This document shows, in pieces, positions 46,399 to 55,428 of a DNA stretch of 64,000 nt; position 1 is the first letter of the stretch, and the number at the start of each line of letters is the position of its first letter. The notes under the pieces were generated by a model. The model was given only the letters and a program-made list of their open reading frames with translations. It was not told the DNA's origin and ran no database searches. The DNA lies in assembly GCF_030440425.1 (NCBI RefSeq), contig NZ_CP098023.1, positions 310,001 to 374,000 of the forward strand. Reading direction: 5' to 3'. Position numbers and translations under genes: made by a program. This DNA is from Microbulbifer sp. MI-G (GTDB lineage: Bacteria > Pseudomonadota > Gammaproteobacteria > Pseudomonadales > Cellvibrionaceae).

Positions 46399-47223
46399 CT
46401 AGGGAATCGCGAAATGACGCAGTGGTCCCTCGGGCTCCCCCTCTGTAAAAGACTGCTCCCACAGCTGACAGCGTCCTTTTTTACTGACCGCAATCAGGGT
46501 GCTGGCACGTGTGCCATAGCCGACTTGATCACTGTCTGGTGCCGCTGTGCCGAGCCGCGGGGCTCTTTGCTGATCAATCTGTACGAATATAGGAGAGAGC
46601 GCCCGCTCTCTTGCCAGTCCTACACCAGTGTCGGGGAGTGCGGCCTCGGGCGCCGATCGTCGGTTGCGCAGCAGCGCCAGGGCGGGGCGCACAAAATTGT
46701 TCTCGGTGATGGCATCGCCCATGCCCTGCAAGATGCGCCTGAGCCCTCTTTTTCCCTGTATAACCTTCGGCCAGGGGGCGTCCGGAGCGCCGTTGGAAAT
46801 ACCGTGTACACCGATAGGAAAGGGGAAAGGGACGTGGCGATTACCGGCGCAGATCAGGGGTTTTTCGGCCTCCAGATCGAAGAGCAGTGCATTGAAGCCG
46901 CGATAGTGCTGCCCCTGGAGCCCCAGGGCAAATTGGCAGGGTGTGCTGTTGCCGGCGAGGAACTTCAGGGGGATTTCGCCGCGGGAGAGCAGGTCTTCGG
47001 GCACATCCCGCCGGGGTTCACGGATATTGGTCACTGCGGCGACCCGGCCGCGGGCCATGCCCGCCCAGGTGCCGCCGCCTTGCAGGTCGCGTCCAGCGAC
47101 CAGGCCGAGTCCTTTCCAGGGCGCTGCGGGTGCGCTGGGTCTGGCATAGAATTCATCGCGATTGGCGAGCAGCAGCAGTGGGTAGTCCCGGTGGCAGCGA
47201 TACGCGAACAGCAAAAGGCACAT
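46399..47223 (-). CDS. NRDE-family protein (TANGO2-like, DUF833)
   Basis: A 274-residue cytoplasmic protein starting MCLLLFAY, the hallmark of the family, with the NRDE motif in LLANRDEFYARP (about 20-31) and the next blocks GRDLQGGGTWAGMARGRVAAVTNIRE. The residue after the initiator is Cys2, which suggests an Ntn-hydrolase-like fold. A longer frame to 47319 adds 32 residues without resemblance. Human TANGO2 is linked to metabolic crisis and heme handling; the function of bacterial members is not settled. The gene is divergent from lgt, about 100 bases away. Confidence 0.85.
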   Translation of the reverse strand: MCLLLFAYRCHRDYPLLLLANRDEFYARPSAPAAPWKGLGLVAGRDLQGGGTWAGMARGRVAAVTNIREPRRDVPEDLLSRGEIPLKFLAGNSTPCQFALGLQGQHYRGFNALLFDLEAEKPLICAGNRHVPFPFPIGVHGISNGAPDAPWPKVIQGKRGLRRILQGMGDAITENNFVRPALALLRNRRSAPEAALPDTGVGLARERALSPIFVQIDQQRAPRLGTAAPDSDQVGYGTRASTLIAVSKKGRCQLWEQSFTEGEPEGPLRHFAIP

Positions 47224-47321
47224 AGGGATTTTCCAGGGTGACAGGGCCGGATGCGCCCCTTTCGCTGAGGGGGGCTTTGTGAGCATAATACGCCCTTTAT
47301 CGCTGCCAATCCCGATCACCC

Positions 47322-48176
47322 ATGCTGACTTACCCTGAAATTGACCCTGTGGCCTTCGCCGTTGGCCCCTTAAAAGTGCACTGGTACGGGCTTATGTACC
47401 TGGCCGGCTTTATTGTTGCATGGTGGCTGGCATTGCGGCGCAGTACCAGGCCCTGGTCCCCGGTGATTAAATCCGAAGTGGAGGATTTGATTCTTTACTG
47501 TGCCATCGGGGTGGTTGTCGGCGGGCGGCTCGGTTATATGTTCTTCTACAACCTGCCGGAGCTGATTGCAAACCCGCTGTCTCTGCTCAAGGTGTGGGAA
47601 GGGGGGATGAGTTTTCACGGCGGCCTGATTGGCGTAATGCTGGCCACAGCCTGGTACGCCCGTAAGATTGGCACTACCTTCCCTGCCCTGATCGACTTTG
47701 TCGCTCCCCTGGTACCTATTGGACTGGGGCTGGGGCGCCTGGGTAATTTTATTGGCCAGGAGTTGTGGGGGCGCCCTACCCAGGGGCCATGGGGGATGGT
47801 GTTTCCAAGGGATCCAGAGCTGTTGGCGCGCCATCCTTCGCAACTGTATCAGGCTTTTCTCGAGGGGCTGGTGCTCTTCGCCGTACTTTGGTGGTTTTCC
47901 AGCCGACCGCGCCCACGTCTTGCTGTTGGCGGTATGTTTGTATTGCTTTACGGGGTTTTCCGTTTCCTGGTGGAGTTCGTGCGCGAGCCCGATGGCCATA
48001 TTGGTTTTGATCTGTTTGGCTGGATGACTCGTGGTCAGCTGCTGAGTTTACCGATGATGGTGGCCGGTATTGCCCTTTTGGTGTGGAGCTACCGCACCCA
48101 GCCCTCGCCGGAGGAGCGGGACAGAGGTGCTGTCAAGCAGGCGTGCACCCATTCGAATGATGGGGCGCAACAGTAG
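47322..48176 (+). CDS. lgt: Prolipoprotein diacylglyceryl transferase Lgt
   Basis: A 284-residue inner-membrane enzyme with seven membrane helices. It moves diacylglycerol from phosphatidylglycerol to the lipobox cysteine of prolipoproteins, the first step for the many lipoproteins encoded here. Signatures: FHGGLIGVML (about 100-110, catalytic His region) and GRLGNFIGQELWGRPT (about 138-153, Lgt motif with the essential Arg). The last 25 residues are hydrophilic. The stop abuts the thyA start with no spacing, so the two are coupled. lgt-thyA is a conserved gene pair in gammaproteobacteria. Confidence 0.96.
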   Translation: MLTYPEIDPVAFAVGPLKVHWYGLMYLAGFIVAWWLALRRSTRPWSPVIKSEVEDLILYCAIGVVVGGRLGYMFFYNLPELIANPLSLLKVWEGGMSFHGGLIGVMLATAWYARKIGTTFPALIDFVAPLVPIGLGLGRLGNFIGQELWGRPTQGPWGMVFPRDPELLARHPSQLYQAFLEGLVLFAVLWWFSSRPRPRLAVGGMFVLLYGVFRFLVEFVREPDGHIGFDLFGWMTRGQLLSLPMMVAGIALLVWSYRTQPSPEERDRGAVKQACTHSNDGAQQ

Positions 48177-49010
48177 ATGAAGCAGTATCTGGATCTGATG
48201 CGCCATGTGCGGGAGCAGGGCGCGGAGAAGGAAGATCGTACGGGCACCGGCACCCTGAGTATTTTTGGCTATCAGATGCGCTTTAACCTGGGCGAGAGTT
48301 TCCCGTTAATTACTACGAAAAAATGCCACTTGCATTCCATCATCCACGAACTGCTTTGGTTCTTGCGGGGGGAGACCAATATCCGTTATCTGCGCGAAAA
48401 CGGGGTGCGGATCTGGGATGAGTGGGCCACAGAAGCCGGTGATTTGGGGCCGGTATACGGTCGCCAGTGGCGCTGCTGGCCGGCGCCACACGGGCGACAT
48501 ATCGACCAGATGGAGCAGCTGGTGCACCAGCTGAAGACCCGGCCGGACTCCCGCCGCCTCCTGGTCAGTGCCTGGAACCCCGCGGACCTGCCGGATGAGA
48601 GCGCCTCCCCTGTGGACAATGTGCGTGCAGGGCGCATGGCCCTTGCCCCCTGTCATGTGCTTTTTCAGTTTTATGTGGCGGACGGCAAGCTGTCCTGCCA
48701 GCTGTACCAGCGCAGTGCGGACATCTTCCTCGGAGTACCTTTCAATATCGCCTCCTACAGCCTGCTTACCCTGATGCTGGCACAGGTGTGCGGGCTACAG
48801 GCCGGTGAATTTATCCATACCTTCGGCGATGCGCATCTCTACGCCAATCACCTGGTACAGGCAGAGCTGCAGTTGCAGCGGGAGCCCCTGCCGCCACCCA
48901 CGATGCACCTGAACCCGGATGTGGAAGACCTGTTCGCCTTCCGCTTTGAGGATTTTGAACTGCGGGATTATCGGGCCCACCCGCATATCCCGGCACCGAT
49001 TGCGGTTTAA
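48177..49010 (+). CDS. thyA: Thymidylate synthase ThyA
   Basis: A 277-residue enzyme making dTMP from dUMP with methylene-tetrahydrofolate. The active-site cysteine is in [27 protein letters not shown]; the folate/dUMP residues appear in [28 protein letters not shown] and FNIASYSLL. Compared with the 264-residue E. coli enzyme it has about 13 extra residues before the active site ([15 protein letters not shown]). It begins directly after the lgt stop and precedes folA by 15 bases, so substrate and cofactor enzymes are made together. Methylene-tetrahydrofolate used here is restored from dihydrofolate by FolA. Confidence 0.96.
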   Translation: MKQYLDLMRHVREQGAEKEDRTGTGTLSIFGYQMRFNLGESFPLITTKKCHLHSIIHELLWFLRGETNIRYLRENGVRIWDEWATEAGDLGPVYGRQWRCWPAPHGRHIDQMEQLVHQLKTRPDSRRLLVSAWNPADLPDESASPVDNVRAGRMALAPCHVLFQFYVADGKLSCQLYQRSADIFLGVPFNIASYSLLTLMLAQVCGLQAGEFIHTFGDAHLYANHLVQAELQLQREPLPPPTMHLNPDVEDLFAFRFEDFELRDYRAHPHIPAPIAV

Positions 49011-49025
49011 GGGGGCGTTGTGGCG

Positions 49026-49535
49026 ATGGATATCCCTGTGGCCCTGATTGCCGCAGTGGCGCGCAATGGCGCTATCGGCAAGGACAATGGTTTGCCCTGG
49101 CGGCTCTCCGGAGACCTTCAGTTCTTCAAGCGGATCACCATGGGCAAGCCCGTGGTCATGGGGCGCAAGACATTTGAATCCATTGGTCGCCCCCTCCCGG
49201 GGCGCAACAATATTGTGATCACCCGCAATGCCAGTTGGCAGGCTGGTAGTGTAGAGGTGGTGGCGTCATTGGAGGCGGGGCTCTGCCGGGCCCGCGAGTG
49301 GGCCTTGAAGGTCGGTGCAGCGGAGGTGATGGTGATTGGTGGGGCGCAAATTTACCGCCAGGCCCTGCCCCTGGCGTCGCACCTTTATATCACCGAAGTG
49401 GATGCTGAGGTGGATGCCGACGCCTTTTTCCCAAAGTTGGATGACTCATGGGTCGAAATTGTAAGAGAGTGTTACCCCGCTTCAGACAGGAATGAGTATA
49501 ATTACGCGTTAGTTCAATACGGCAGATTTAAATAA
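49026..49535 (+). CDS. folA: Dihydrofolate reductase FolA
   Basis: A 169-residue type I DHFR. Signatures: IAAVARNGAIGKDNGLPWRLSGDLQFFKRIT with the catalytic acidic residue in the GD step, MGRKTFESIGRPLPGRNNIVITR and VMVIGGAQIYRQALPLASHLYITEVDAEVDADAFFP. It reduces dihydrofolate, the by-product of ThyA, to tetrahydrofolate. The ATG at 49026 has GGGGG 10 bases upstream; a GTG at 49020 is an alternative with 4-base spacing. It closes the lgt-thyA-folA operon. No terminator is seen after it. It is the trimethoprim target in related bacteria. Confidence 0.95.
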   Translation: MDIPVALIAAVARNGAIGKDNGLPWRLSGDLQFFKRITMGKPVVMGRKTFESIGRPLPGRNNIVITRNASWQAGSVEVVASLEAGLCRAREWALKVGAAEVMVIGGAQIYRQALPLASHLYITEVDAEVDADAFFPKLDDSWVEIVRECYPASDRNEYNYALVQYGRFK

Positions 49536-49822
49536 AAACAATTTGATTAAAAGTTGATCAGTCTGTTAAATTCTCTGATAGCTTGCACAAAGCGTGACGC
49601 CGCCAATGTGTGAAAGTGACTCGACCGTGTTACCCGGTTGTTACCTTGTTACCCATGCTGGCCGATGCTGACAATCGGCATTTGAATAATCAAATCGGCT
49701 GTTTACAATGTGCGGCTCTTAGCTGTCTTCTAACCAATGTTTTTCAAACAAAAGGACACCGCGTTGTGGCAGCTAAATCATCGCGACCATGTTGTGAAAT
49801 ATTGAACCCACTGGGGGGTCTA

Positions 49823-50605
49823 ATGAAAACCAAGCGATTCATGGCTGTGGCGCTGACCACTGCGCTGTCTGCCGGCGCGCTCTATGGCAGCGTAGCCACC
49901 GCGGATACTCTCGATAACGTCCTTGCCGTCGGCCAGCAGAAAACCACTGCGGCCCGGGCATCGCAAAAGCGCATCGACAAGATTGCCGAGGAGACCAGCG
50001 ACCTGCTGCAGGATTTCAAGGTGGTCAACAAGGAAATCGACGGTCTGCGCGTATACAACCGGCAGCTGGAAAAGCAACTGGCCAACCAGCTTGCAGTGAT
50101 CAACGAACTGGACGAATCCATCGCCAACGTCACTGTCATTGAACGCCAGATCCAGCCACTGATCCTGCGCATGCTGGAGGGCCTGGAGCAGTTCATCGAA
50201 CTGGACGCGCCCTTCAAACTGGATGAGCGCATGGCCAACCTGGAGCATGTAAAAAATAATATGGACCGTTCCGACATTACGGTTGCGGAGAAATTCCGCG
50301 AGGTACTGGAACTGTATAATTACGAAGCGGAGTACGCGCGCAAGATTGACACTTACGGCGACACCCTGAATGTAAACGGCCAGGAGCGCGAAGTGAACGT
50401 GCTGCAGATCGGCCGTATTGCACTGCTCGCCCAGACAACCGATTCCACGATCTCCCTCGCTTACGACAAGGGCCAGCAAGCCTGGGTTGAAATCGATTCT
50501 GGCACCTACCGCCGCGCCCTCATGAACGGCTTGAAGATTGCCAGGAAACAGGCCTCCATCGATATCATGACCATGCCGATTCCGGCTCCGGAGGCAGCGC
50601 AATGA
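49823..50605 (+). CDS. DUF3450 periplasmic protein, first gene of a TonB energy operon
   Basis: A 260-residue exported protein (PF11932). The signal peptide ends at VATADT (about residue 26). The mature part is a long coiled coil (about 30-120, KRIDKIAEETSDLLQDFKVVNKEI) followed by a compact domain ending in RRALMNGLKIARKQASIDI. The start at 49823 has GGGGGG before it; the upstream in-frame ATG at 49610 adds 71 residues of no signal character. The stop overlaps the next ATG by four bases. DUF3450 genes regularly open operons with ExbB/ExbD/TonB; a role in supporting the TonB complex is inferred. Confidence 0.88.
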   Translation: MKTKRFMAVALTTALSAGALYGSVATADTLDNVLAVGQQKTTAARASQKRIDKIAEETSDLLQDFKVVNKEIDGLRVYNRQLEKQLANQLAVINELDESIANVTVIERQIQPLILRMLEGLEQFIELDAPFKLDERMANLEHVKNNMDRSDITVAEKFREVLELYNYEAEYARKIDTYGDTLNVNGQEREVNVLQIGRIALLAQTTDSTISLAYDKGQQAWVEIDSGTYRRALMNGLKIARKQASIDIMTMPIPAPEAAQ

Positions 50606-51972
50606 AAACCTCTATCGCCAAACACATACTAGTGGCAGCTGCGGCTGGCCTGATCAGCTTCTCTGCAGTTGCGCAGGAAAAAGCCACTTCTCTCGATGAC
50701 CTGTTGAAGATGGTTCGGCAATCCAAAATTGCGGAATCCCAGGAACACAAGCAGCGCGAAGCTGAATTCCGCCGCCAAAAGGCCAACCAGCAGGCGCTGC
50801 TGAACAGGGCCAAAAATATCCGCACCGCTGAGGAAAACCGCTCTGCGGAGCTGGAAAAGCGATATCAGGAGCAGGAAGCCGCCGTTGACCAGAAACGCCA
50901 GCAGCTGGATGAGCGCCTGGGTTCTCTGAGAGAGCTGTTCGGCCATATGTCCTCTACCGCCGCAGACCTGCGCGCTAGTATCGATTCTTCTCTGGTCTCT
51001 GCGCAGTACTCGGGCCGTACAGAATTTATCGACGGCCTGCTTGCCAAGATGAATACGGCCACCAAGCTGCCCACCATTGCAGAAATCGAGCGCCTGTGGT
51101 TTGAAATCCAGCGCGAAACGGTTGAATCCGGCAAGGTTGTCAAGTTCAACACCACTGTGATCAAGCCCAATGGCGAACAGACTCAGCAGGAGATTGTTCG
51201 TGTAGGTAACTTCAACTTGGTATCCAACGGCAAATACTTGGAGATGAACGACGCCTATAAAGTGGCTGAGTTGATTCGCCAGCCGGACGCCAAATTCCAG
51301 AAAATGGCGGAGAATCTGCAGGTTTCCACCGCCGGCTTCAGTGCGTTTGGCATTGACCCCACAGGCCCCACCGGCGGTTCCTACCTGAAAGCCATGATCA
51401 ACAGCCCGGATCTTATCGAGCGTTGGCACCAGGGTAAAATTGTGGGTTATATCATCACAGCCGTTGGTGCCTTCGCCATGCTGCTGGCTATCTTCCGCCT
51501 GGTCGTGCTGTTCGGTGTCGGCGCCAAGGTGAATGCCCAGCTGCGTTCCGCCACGCCGAATACCAACAACCCGCTGGGCCGCGTACTGGCGGTGGCAGAG
51601 GAAAACAAGGGTGTTGACGGTGAAACCCTTGAGCTGAAAATGGAAGAAGCGGTACTGAAGGAGCGCCCGGCAATCGAATCCGGCCTCAATCTGCTGAAAA
51701 TCATCGCCATGGTGGCGCCGCTACTGGGTCTTTTGGGTACCGTTACCGGCATGATCATTACCTTCCAGGCGATCACCATCTTCGGTGCCGGTGACCCGAG
51801 AGCAATGGCCGGCGGTATCTCCTCTGCGTTGATTACCACGGTTTTGGGTCTGTGTGTCGCTATCCCGACGGTATTGATGCACACTATCGTGAACGGTCGC
51901 GCCAAGCGTATCCTGCATATCCTGGAAGAGCAGAGTGCCGGTATCGTGGCGGAAAACGCCGAGCGTAAATAA
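50602..51972 (+). CDS. Large MotA/TolQ/ExbB proton-channel protein with periplasmic coiled-coil domain
   Basis: A 456-residue protein. The signal sequence (about 1-24, ending VAQ) is followed by a coiled coil (about 35-110) and a periplasmic domain (to about 260), then a membrane helix (about 278-300), a cytoplasmic loop and two helices of the ExbB domain (PF01618): IAMVAPLLGLLGTVTGMIITFQA and SALITTVLGLCVAIPTVLMH. This long form is the TtpC-like protein of Vibrio and Shewanella TonB2 systems. It is coupled to the DUF3450 gene by ATGA. It probably joins the small ExbB in driving or regulating TonB. Confidence 0.9.
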   Translation: MKTSIAKHILVAAAAGLISFSAVAQEKATSLDDLLKMVRQSKIAESQEHKQREAEFRRQKANQQALLNRAKNIRTAEENRSAELEKRYQEQEAAVDQKRQQLDERLGSLRELFGHMSSTAADLRASIDSSLVSAQYSGRTEFIDGLLAKMNTATKLPTIAEIERLWFEIQRETVESGKVVKFNTTVIKPNGEQTQQEIVRVGNFNLVSNGKYLEMNDAYKVAELIRQPDAKFQKMAENLQVSTAGFSAFGIDPTGPTGGSYLKAMINSPDLIERWHQGKIVGYIITAVGAFAMLLAIFRLVVLFGVGAKVNAQLRSATPNTNNPLGRVLAVAEENKGVDGETLELKMEEAVLKERPAIESGLNLLKIIAMVAPLLGLLGTVTGMIITFQAITIFGAGDPRAMAGGISSALITTVLGLCVAIPTVLMHTIVNGRAKRILHILEEQSAGIVAENAERK

Positions 51973-51986
51973 GAGGAGGCGGCGAC

Positions 51987-52514
51987 ATGCACGCACTAAT
52001 CGACGCGTGGGCCGCTGTCAACGCCTTTATGGCGTCGGGCGGGCCAGTACTGTTCCTGATCGCCGGCCTGACCTTCTTTATGTGGACGCTGATTTTTGAA
52101 CGGATCTTCTATTTCAACAAGGGCTTGAAAAGTGACGTTCAGGGTGCGGTAGACCTGTGGGAGGGGCGCGGTGAGCGCAATTCCTGGGGTTCCCACCAGA
52201 TCCGTTATGCGATGATCTCCCGGGTTTCCGAGAGGATCCAGGACAATATGGACATGATTCAGGCCTGTGTGGCCCTGGCGCCCCTGTTTGGGCTCCTGGG
52301 TACGGTCTGGGGCATGATCAATGTGTTCGATGTTCTCGCGATTACCGGTGGTGGTGACGCCAAGCAGATGGCCAGCGGTGTGTCCATGGCAACTATCCCC
52401 ACCATGGCGGGTATGGTTGCGGCTCTGTCCGGTGTTTTTGCCAACACCTACCTCACTCGCAAGGCAGAGCGGGAGACCCAGCTGTTGGAAGATCATCTCA
52501 CCATGGATCACTAG
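51987..52514 (+). CDS. ExbB-type proton-channel protein
   Basis: A 175-residue ExbB/TolQ protein with three helices: about 18-40, then LAPLFGLLGTVWGMINVFD (about 90-112) and ATIPTMAGMVAALSGVFANTYL (about 130-152). It forms the proton-conducting channel with ExbD and energises TonB. The ribosome site AGGAGG lies 8 bases before the start, 14 bases after the preceding gene. It is shorter than E. coli ExbB and lacks its periplasmic tail. A folded RNA segment separates it from exbD. Confidence 0.92.
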   Translation: MHALIDAWAAVNAFMASGGPVLFLIAGLTFFMWTLIFERIFYFNKGLKSDVQGAVDLWEGRGERNSWGSHQIRYAMISRVSERIQDNMDMIQACVALAPLFGLLGTVWGMINVFDVLAITGGGDAKQMASGVSMATIPTMAGMVAALSGVFANTYLTRKAERETQLLEDHLTMDH

Positions 52515-52571
52515 GCACGCATCAGCAAATAGGCCAGCTTATTTGCTGTGAAGGTTTAGCCAAGCCAGAGA

Positions 52572-52608
52572 TTCCCGCCACGGGTGCCCCGTGGGCCCCT
52601 CGCGGGAA
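52572..52608 (+). promoter_or_regulatory. Folded RNA element between exbB and exbD
   Basis: The outer stem TTCCCGC (52572-52578) with GCGGGAA (52602-52608) encloses a hairpin CACGGG (52579-52584) / CCCGTG (52588-52593). It is GC-rich and lacks a T tract, so it is not a normal terminator. It may stop exonucleases or set the ratio of channel to ExbD. Confidence 0.45.
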
Positions 52609-52629
52609 AAGTTCGCTAAGAGAGTTGCT

Positions 52630-53031
52630 ATGAGCAAAAGACAAAATACGGCAGAAGAAGAGGCAGGAGCCATTGACCTCACGCCCATGTTGGACGTGGT
52701 GTTTATTATGCTGATCTTCTTTATCGTCACCGCAACTTTTATCAAAGTGCCGGGTGCCGAAGTGGTGAAGCCGGAAGCGACAACCGCTGAACTCAAGGCC
52801 GCTTCTATTCTGGTAGCGATCAACGAAAGCAATGAGATCTGGATTGCCAAAGAGAAAGTTGACGAGCGCCAGGTAAGAATCGTCCTGGAGCGTCTCTACT
52901 CCGAAAACCCGAAAGGGTGGTTGGTGATTCAGCCCGATAAGGGAGCGAATATTGAGAAAATTGCCCTGATTGCGCAAGCGGCCAGGAAGATCGGTATCGA
53001 GAAAGTTTCGGTCGCGACAGAGAAGAGTTAG
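52630..53031 (+). CDS. exbD: ExbD-type biopolymer transport protein
   Basis: A 133-residue protein with one membrane helix (about 18-38). The helix has the family motif LTPMLDVVFIMLIFFIV, whose aspartate carries the proton. A periplasmic domain of about 90 residues follows. The start at 52630 matches the family; an upstream ATG at 52591 lies inside the RNA structure. It is two bases before the TonB gene. It works with the ExbB protein before it. Confidence 0.93.
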   Translation: MSKRQNTAEEEAGAIDLTPMLDVVFIMLIFFIVTATFIKVPGAEVVKPEATTAELKAASILVAINESNEIWIAKEKVDERQVRIVLERLYSENPKGWLVIQPDKGANIEKIALIAQAARKIGIEKVSVATEKS

Positions 53032-53033
53032 CT

Positions 53034-53651
53034 ATGAATCCGGTAAGACTCCTTGGGGCCGGTACGTTGGCGGCAGCCACGACATTTGGTCTCATCTTCA
53101 CCATGCATCAGCTGATTGAGGCAAATATGACTGCTCCGGAGGAAAAGGAGCAGTTCAAAGTTGCCGATGTGGTGATGCCCGAACAAGAACTTGAAACACA
53201 ATACAACACCGCCAAACCGGAGAAACCGGAAGATCCGGAAACACCTCCGCCGGAGATGCTTGAGCCGGAATTCGACGACCCAACCATTGACAGCAGCATC
53301 AATATCGCGGCCCCCCGCGGTAACGACGGTATCAAGCTGTCCGGGTTCAGCTTTGGCGAGGGCGATTATCTGCCCATTGTGAAAGTACAGGCCCAGTATC
53401 CCCGCCGCGCACAACAGCGCGGCATCGAAGGCTATGTTATTGTTATGTATACGGTGACCACCAATGGTTCTGTGCGCGACCCCGTAGTGGTTGAGGCCTT
53501 TACTTCGAAGGGTAAGCCAACCACTATTTTCAACAGGAACGCGCTTAAGTCTGCATTGAAGTACAAGTACAAGCCGCGGGTGGTCGATGGCAAGCCGATT
53601 GAGGTGCCCAATGTGCGCACCAAGATCAGCTTTACTATGGCCGAGAACTAA
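53034..53651 (+). CDS. TonB family energy transducer
   Basis: A 205-residue TonB protein. One N-terminal helix (about 5-25) is followed by a proline/glutamate-rich spacer (KPEKPEDPETPPPEMLEPEF) and the C-terminal TonB domain (about 115-205; YPRRAQQRGIEGYVIVMYTV, RNALKSALKYKYKPRV). The spacer is short, as in TonB2-type proteins. It passes energy from the ExbB/ExbD channel to outer-membrane receptors; the receptor at 29.9 kb is a possible client. It starts two bases after the exbD stop. Confidence 0.92.
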   Translation: MNPVRLLGAGTLAAATTFGLIFTMHQLIEANMTAPEEKEQFKVADVVMPEQELETQYNTAKPEKPEDPETPPPEMLEPEFDDPTIDSSINIAAPRGNDGIKLSGFSFGEGDYLPIVKVQAQYPRRAQQRGIEGYVIVMYTVTTNGSVRDPVVVEAFTSKGKPTTIFNRNALKSALKYKYKPRVVDGKPIEVPNVRTKISFTMAEN

Positions 53652-53663
53652 AGGGGAAGCACT

Positions 53664-55016
53664 ATGAAGTTGACAACCATGGCTAGAGGTTTGTCCAGGC
53701 TCGCTGTGCGCGTGTCGGTAGCCTTTCCCCTGGTCCTGGCACCGGCGGTCAGTGTTACCATACTGGAAGCCGCAGGTGCTTCCGCGCCTTTCTCGCAGGC
53801 ACAGGCACAGGAACAAAAAAAACCCAGCAAGAAGAAGACCCGCAAGGTGCCGGCCATGCGCCAGGCGGCCTATAAAAAGCTGGAAAAAGCCCAGGAAGCT
53901 TATGACGCAGAAGACTGGGCGGGCGCACTGGCTGCGCTGAAGGACATGGATGCCAGTAAGAAGCGGTACAATGGCTATGAAATAGCGCAGATGTACAATC
54001 TGTTTGGTGTTGTCTATTACAGTATGGAGCGCTACAAGGAGGCGATCCCCTACTTTAAGAAGGTGCTCAACCAGGGTGAGAAAAATCTGTCGGTAGCGCT
54101 GGAAGAGAGCACTTTGTTTACACTGGCCCAGTTGTATTTTGTTACTGAGAATTATAAGCAGGCGGTCAACTACCTGAACCAGTGGATGAAGGTTTCAGAC
54201 CGCGTCACGGCGGATTCTTATGCGTTGCGCGCCCAGGCCTATATGCAGACTGGCGACCAGGGCAAAGCGCTTGCGGATATCAATGTAGCGGTATCCATGT
54301 ATGAGAGAGAAGGCAAAGTGCCCAAGGAGAACTGGTACGGATTGCAGCAGTACATTTATTTTGAGCGTAATGACTACAAAAGCGTGGCTGCTGTGCTGGA
54401 AAAAATGTTGCAGCATTATCCAAAGCCTGTGTACTACGTCACCTTGGCGGCAATGTACGGCGAGCTTAAGCGCGACAGGGACCAGTTGCATATGATGGAG
54501 GCGGCATACCTTGCCGGGGCTTTGCAGAAGGAAAAAGACCTGCTGAATATGGGCTATCTCTTTATGGGGTATGAGATGCCCTATAAGGGGGCCAAGGTCA
54601 TTTCCAAAGGGATCAAGGAGAAGAAAATTCCGCGCAATGCCAAGAATCTGGAAACCCTGGCCCAGGCATACCAGATGGCTCAGGAACTGCAAAAGGCCAT
54701 TCCGCAATTGGAGGCAGCAGCCAAGCTGTCCGACAAAGGCCAAATCTATTCCCGCCTGGCGAGTATCTATCTGGATCTGGATGAGAATGAGAAAGCCGTT
54801 GCGGCGGGCAAGAAGGCCCTGGCCAAAGGCGGGGTTAAACGCCAGGATCAATTGTATGTTGTAATGGGCATGGCCAATGCCAACCTGAAGCAATATGACG
54901 CTGCACTCAGCAGCCTTAAGAAAGCCCTGAAAGACAAGCGCTCTGAGAGAACTGCCAGGCAGTGGATCGCTTTTGTCGAGGGTGAAAAGGCCCGTGAAGA
55001 GAAGCTGGCAATTTAA
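53664..55016 (+). CDS. Tetratricopeptide-repeat periplasmic protein of the TonB operon
   Basis: A 450-residue exported protein. The signal peptide ends near AQAQ (about residue 50; the leader is long). Tandem TPR units run from about 70 to 445, for example EIAQMYNLFGVVYYSMERYKEAIPYFKKVL and QLYVVMGMANANLKQYDAALSSLKKALKD. TPR proteins scaffold protein complexes, and this one is a regular last member of DUF3450-ExbB-ExbD-TonB operons in marine gammaproteobacteria. It starts 12 bases after tonB and is followed by a strong terminator. The partner is unknown. Confidence 0.88.
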   Translation: MKLTTMARGLSRLAVRVSVAFPLVLAPAVSVTILEAAGASAPFSQAQAQEQKKPSKKKTRKVPAMRQAAYKKLEKAQEAYDAEDWAGALAALKDMDASKKRYNGYEIAQMYNLFGVVYYSMERYKEAIPYFKKVLNQGEKNLSVALEESTLFTLAQLYFVTENYKQAVNYLNQWMKVSDRVTADSYALRAQAYMQTGDQGKALADINVAVSMYEREGKVPKENWYGLQQYIYFERNDYKSVAAVLEKMLQHYPKPVYYVTLAAMYGELKRDRDQLHMMEAAYLAGALQKEKDLLNMGYLFMGYEMPYKGAKVISKGIKEKKIPRNAKNLETLAQAYQMAQELQKAIPQLEAAAKLSDKGQIYSRLASIYLDLDENEKAVAAGKKALAKGGVKRQDQLYVVMGMANANLKQYDAALSSLKKALKDKRSERTARQWIAFVEGEKAREEKLAI

Positions 55017-55037
55017 TTGTCTCAGCGTTTATTTTTT

Positions 55038-55071
55038 AAAAAGGCCGCATAGTTTCATGCGGCCTTTTTTT
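55038..55071 (+). terminator. Terminator of the TonB operon
   Basis: AAAAAGGCCGCAT (55038-55050) pairs with ATGCGGCCTTTTT (55057-55069) around a 6-base loop and is followed by more Ts. It lies 21 bases after the TPR gene stop. Confidence 0.9.
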
Positions 55072-55428
55072 ATGTTACAGCAATAACCTTTTGCTGTGCA
55101 GTAGCGGAAATACTCAGCCACCTTGAATAGGATTGGATTGTGCGTTCTCAGTCCATAGAATAATTGGCTCTCCACGCAGGCTGGTACTTTAGGGCAGCCC
55201 TAACCATCTCGTTTCCTCGACCGCGCCGACAAAGGCTTTCTATCTTCCGGAGCTGGTCACCAGCACTACTTCCACACTGCCACAGGTAGCATCTCCTTTG
55301 TATTGATAGGTGTTAGGGTGGCAGCAAAAATAGGTGTGAAACCTTGCACATAACTGCGGGTTTTGCCTCACCACTGGGGCACTTTAGGAATGGCTTCTTA
55401 TGTAGCCTGGGAAGTGCCACTTTTCGGG
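55072..55428. other. Intergenic stretch, nothing recognised
   Basis: About 350 bases between the TonB operon terminator and the end of the TetR gene. No coding frame of note, no palindrome with a T tract and no RNA gene were seen. Confidence 0.4.
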
